Positions 5,633-6,763 of a stretch of 6,763 nucleotides of DNA are shown piece by piece (the first letter of the stretch is position 1; every line of letters starts with the position of its first letter). A program made the position numbers and the translations under genes. The stretch lies in the NCBI GenBank assembly GCA_964462295.1, contig CAYWXH010000087.1, positions 1 to 6,763 on the forward strand. The letters are read 5' to 3'. The notes beneath the pieces were generated by a model. It ran no database searches. It saw nothing but the letters and a program-made list of their open reading frames with translations, and was not told the DNA's origin. This stretch comes from JALVIU01 sp964462295 (lineage in GTDB: Bacteria > Atribacterota > JALVIU01).

Positions 5633-6757
5633 ATGAATATTACAAAAGAAAATCTCGACAATTTGGAGAAAAAATATCCTGGTTTTATAAAAGGTGAAAA
5701 GGTAGATGAATTTTTTAAAGAGTTTGGTATAAAGTTTGCCGCAGGACACTGGACGGCAGGGGATTTTAAGGACAGATTTGCAACCGATGGGTATAATCCA
5801 TCACTACCAAGTGATATTTTTTCCCAACTGGAACGGATAAAAGAGACAAATGTGAAAGGTGTAGAATTACACAATACGGTATTTGTAGATGATGAAACGG
5901 GTAAGTGGGACTATAAACTTATAGATGATGTAAAGGATAAAATGAAAGAATTAGGTCTTGTCCCCACAAATATGAACACAAATGTATGGACACACCATAG
6001 ATGGAAAATGGGAAGTATCGCAAATCCTATAAGGGAGATAAGAGAGGCGGCACTTACCCGAGCACTTGAAACGGTAGACCTTGCAGCCGAGGTAGGGTGT
6101 GCATCTGTAGCACTTTGGCCTGGGTCAGATGGGTGGGATTACAATTTTGAGGCAGATTATGGCAAGCTCTTTAAATGGTTTTTGGAAGGGACTCTGAAGA
6201 TTGCAGAGAGGGCAAAAAAACATGGATTAAAGTTTGGTATAGAGGCAAAACCTCATGAACCAAGAGAGGGAAATATGATCGTTGCAACTACACATCAAGG
6301 GATACTTTTTTCAAAAATGGTAAATGAAAGGTTAGGAGAGCCTATAATGGGGGTTGCCATAGACTATGGACATGAGCAGATGTATGCAGTAGAGCCTGCA
6401 TCTATGTTGTACATGGCAAAGGTTGCAGGTGTACCCATTGCAAACTTCCATTTAAACAATGCAAAAACCCATAGTAATGATGAAGACCGTATTGCAGGTA
6501 CTGGAGATATATGGAGATTTATAGATTTTTGTTATGCAGCAATAGACACAGGATATGACGGTTGGTTTGGAGAAGATCAATTTACATATAGGACAGAACC
6601 TGTATCTGCAATAAGGCTATCAAAGGAATTCTTTGCAAATGCCATGAAAAAGGCACTTCTTATCTATAAAGAAAAGGATATGTTGGATGAGGCAAGGGCA
6701 GAAGGGGATCAGGCAAAGATACTGGATATCGTGAAGGAGATTGTTTATACAGGGTAA
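5633..6757 (+). CDS. Xylose-isomerase-like TIM-barrel sugar isomerase (L-rhamnose/D-allose isomerase-type metal site)
   Basis: This 374-residue protein aligns along its length with short class I xylose isomerases, which interconvert aldoses and ketoses through a two-metal hydride shift. Matching landmarks are AAGHWTAGDF (36-45), His80 (GVELH), NTNVWTHHRW (115-124), LWPGSDGW (161-168), IEAKPHEPREGN (203-214), DYGHEQM (244-250), FHLNN (272-276), NDEDRIAGTGD (282-292) and GEDQFTYRTE (313-322). Predicted ligands are Glu204, Asp244, His273 and Asp315 for metal 1, and Asp244, His247, Asp283 and Asp285 for metal 2, with Lys206 beside them. Xylose isomerase has Glu and Asp where this protein has Asp244 and His273; that change gives the ligand set of Pseudomonas-type L-rhamnose isomerase. 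A helical tail (about 346-374) resembles the oligomerisation arm. It lies 55 bases after permease 2, so it probably acts on the imported sugar before phosphorylation. Family is firm, substrate open. Confidence 0.85.
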   Translation: MNITKENLDNLEKKYPGFIKGEKVDEFFKEFGIKFAAGHWTAGDFKDRFATDGYNPSLPSDIFSQLERIKETNVKGVELHNTVFVDDETGKWDYKLIDDVKDKMKELGLVPTNMNTNVWTHHRWKMGSIANPIREIREAALTRALETVDLAAEVGCASVALWPGSDGWDYNFEADYGKLFKWFLEGTLKIAERAKKHGLKFGIEAKPHEPREGNMIVATTHQGILFSKMVNERLGEPIMGVAIDYGHEQMYAVEPASMLYMAKVAGVPIANFHLNNAKTHSNDEDRIAGTGDIWRFIDFCYAAIDTGYDGWFGEDQFTYRTEPVSAIRLSKEFFANAMKKALLIYKEKDMLDEARAEGDQAKILDIVKEIVYTG

Positions 6758-6763
6758 AAGGGG

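Overview
The window holds one sugar-uptake-and-catabolism locus from an AT-rich bacterium. Codon use is heavy in ATA, AGA and AGG, and the Shine-Dalgarno (SD) sites are strong and purine-rich. The binding protein has a plain signal peptide and no lipobox cysteine, which fits a double-membraned or toga-type cell better than a typical Gram-positive. Together these suggest an anaerobic, possibly thermophilic lineage of the Dictyoglomota/Thermotogota/Atribacterota/Caldisericota kind. That is inference only; no taxonomic marker is present.

Layout. Positions 1-75 hold a GC-richer tandem of two hairpin-forming repeat units, unlike the rest of the window. Positions 110-790 (minus strand) encode an epimerase of the ribulose-phosphate 3-epimerase family with strong D-allulose-6-phosphate 3-epimerase (AlsE) character, driven by a perfect consensus sigma-70 promoter. 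A 230-bp divergent control region (791-1020) follows. It carries back-to-back promoters, an AT-rich dyad and a long leader with an unused perfect SD. From 1021 a plus-strand operon runs to the window edge: substrate-binding protein, palindromic hairpin (terminator/attenuator), double-domain ABC ATPase, two different permeases joined by an ATGA overlap, and a xylose-isomerase-like TIM-barrel sugar isomerase.

How the genes may work together. The transporter belongs to the CUT2 class (RhaSTPQ / Lsr / Rbs / Als type: one binding protein, one fused ATPase, two permeases). The isomerase keeps the two-metal site of xylose isomerase, but with the Glu/Asp/His/Asp ligand set of the Pseudomonas-type L-rhamnose isomerase, an enzyme type known also to interconvert D-allose and D-allulose. 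With an AlsE-like epimerase next door, a coherent reading is: import of a rare hexose (for example D-allose or D-allulose), isomerisation of the free sugar to a ketose, phosphorylation by a kinase not in this window, and epimerisation of allulose 6-phosphate to fructose 6-phosphate. L-rhamnose or another sugar remains possible. No regulator, kinase or aldolase is present; they may lie beyond 6763.
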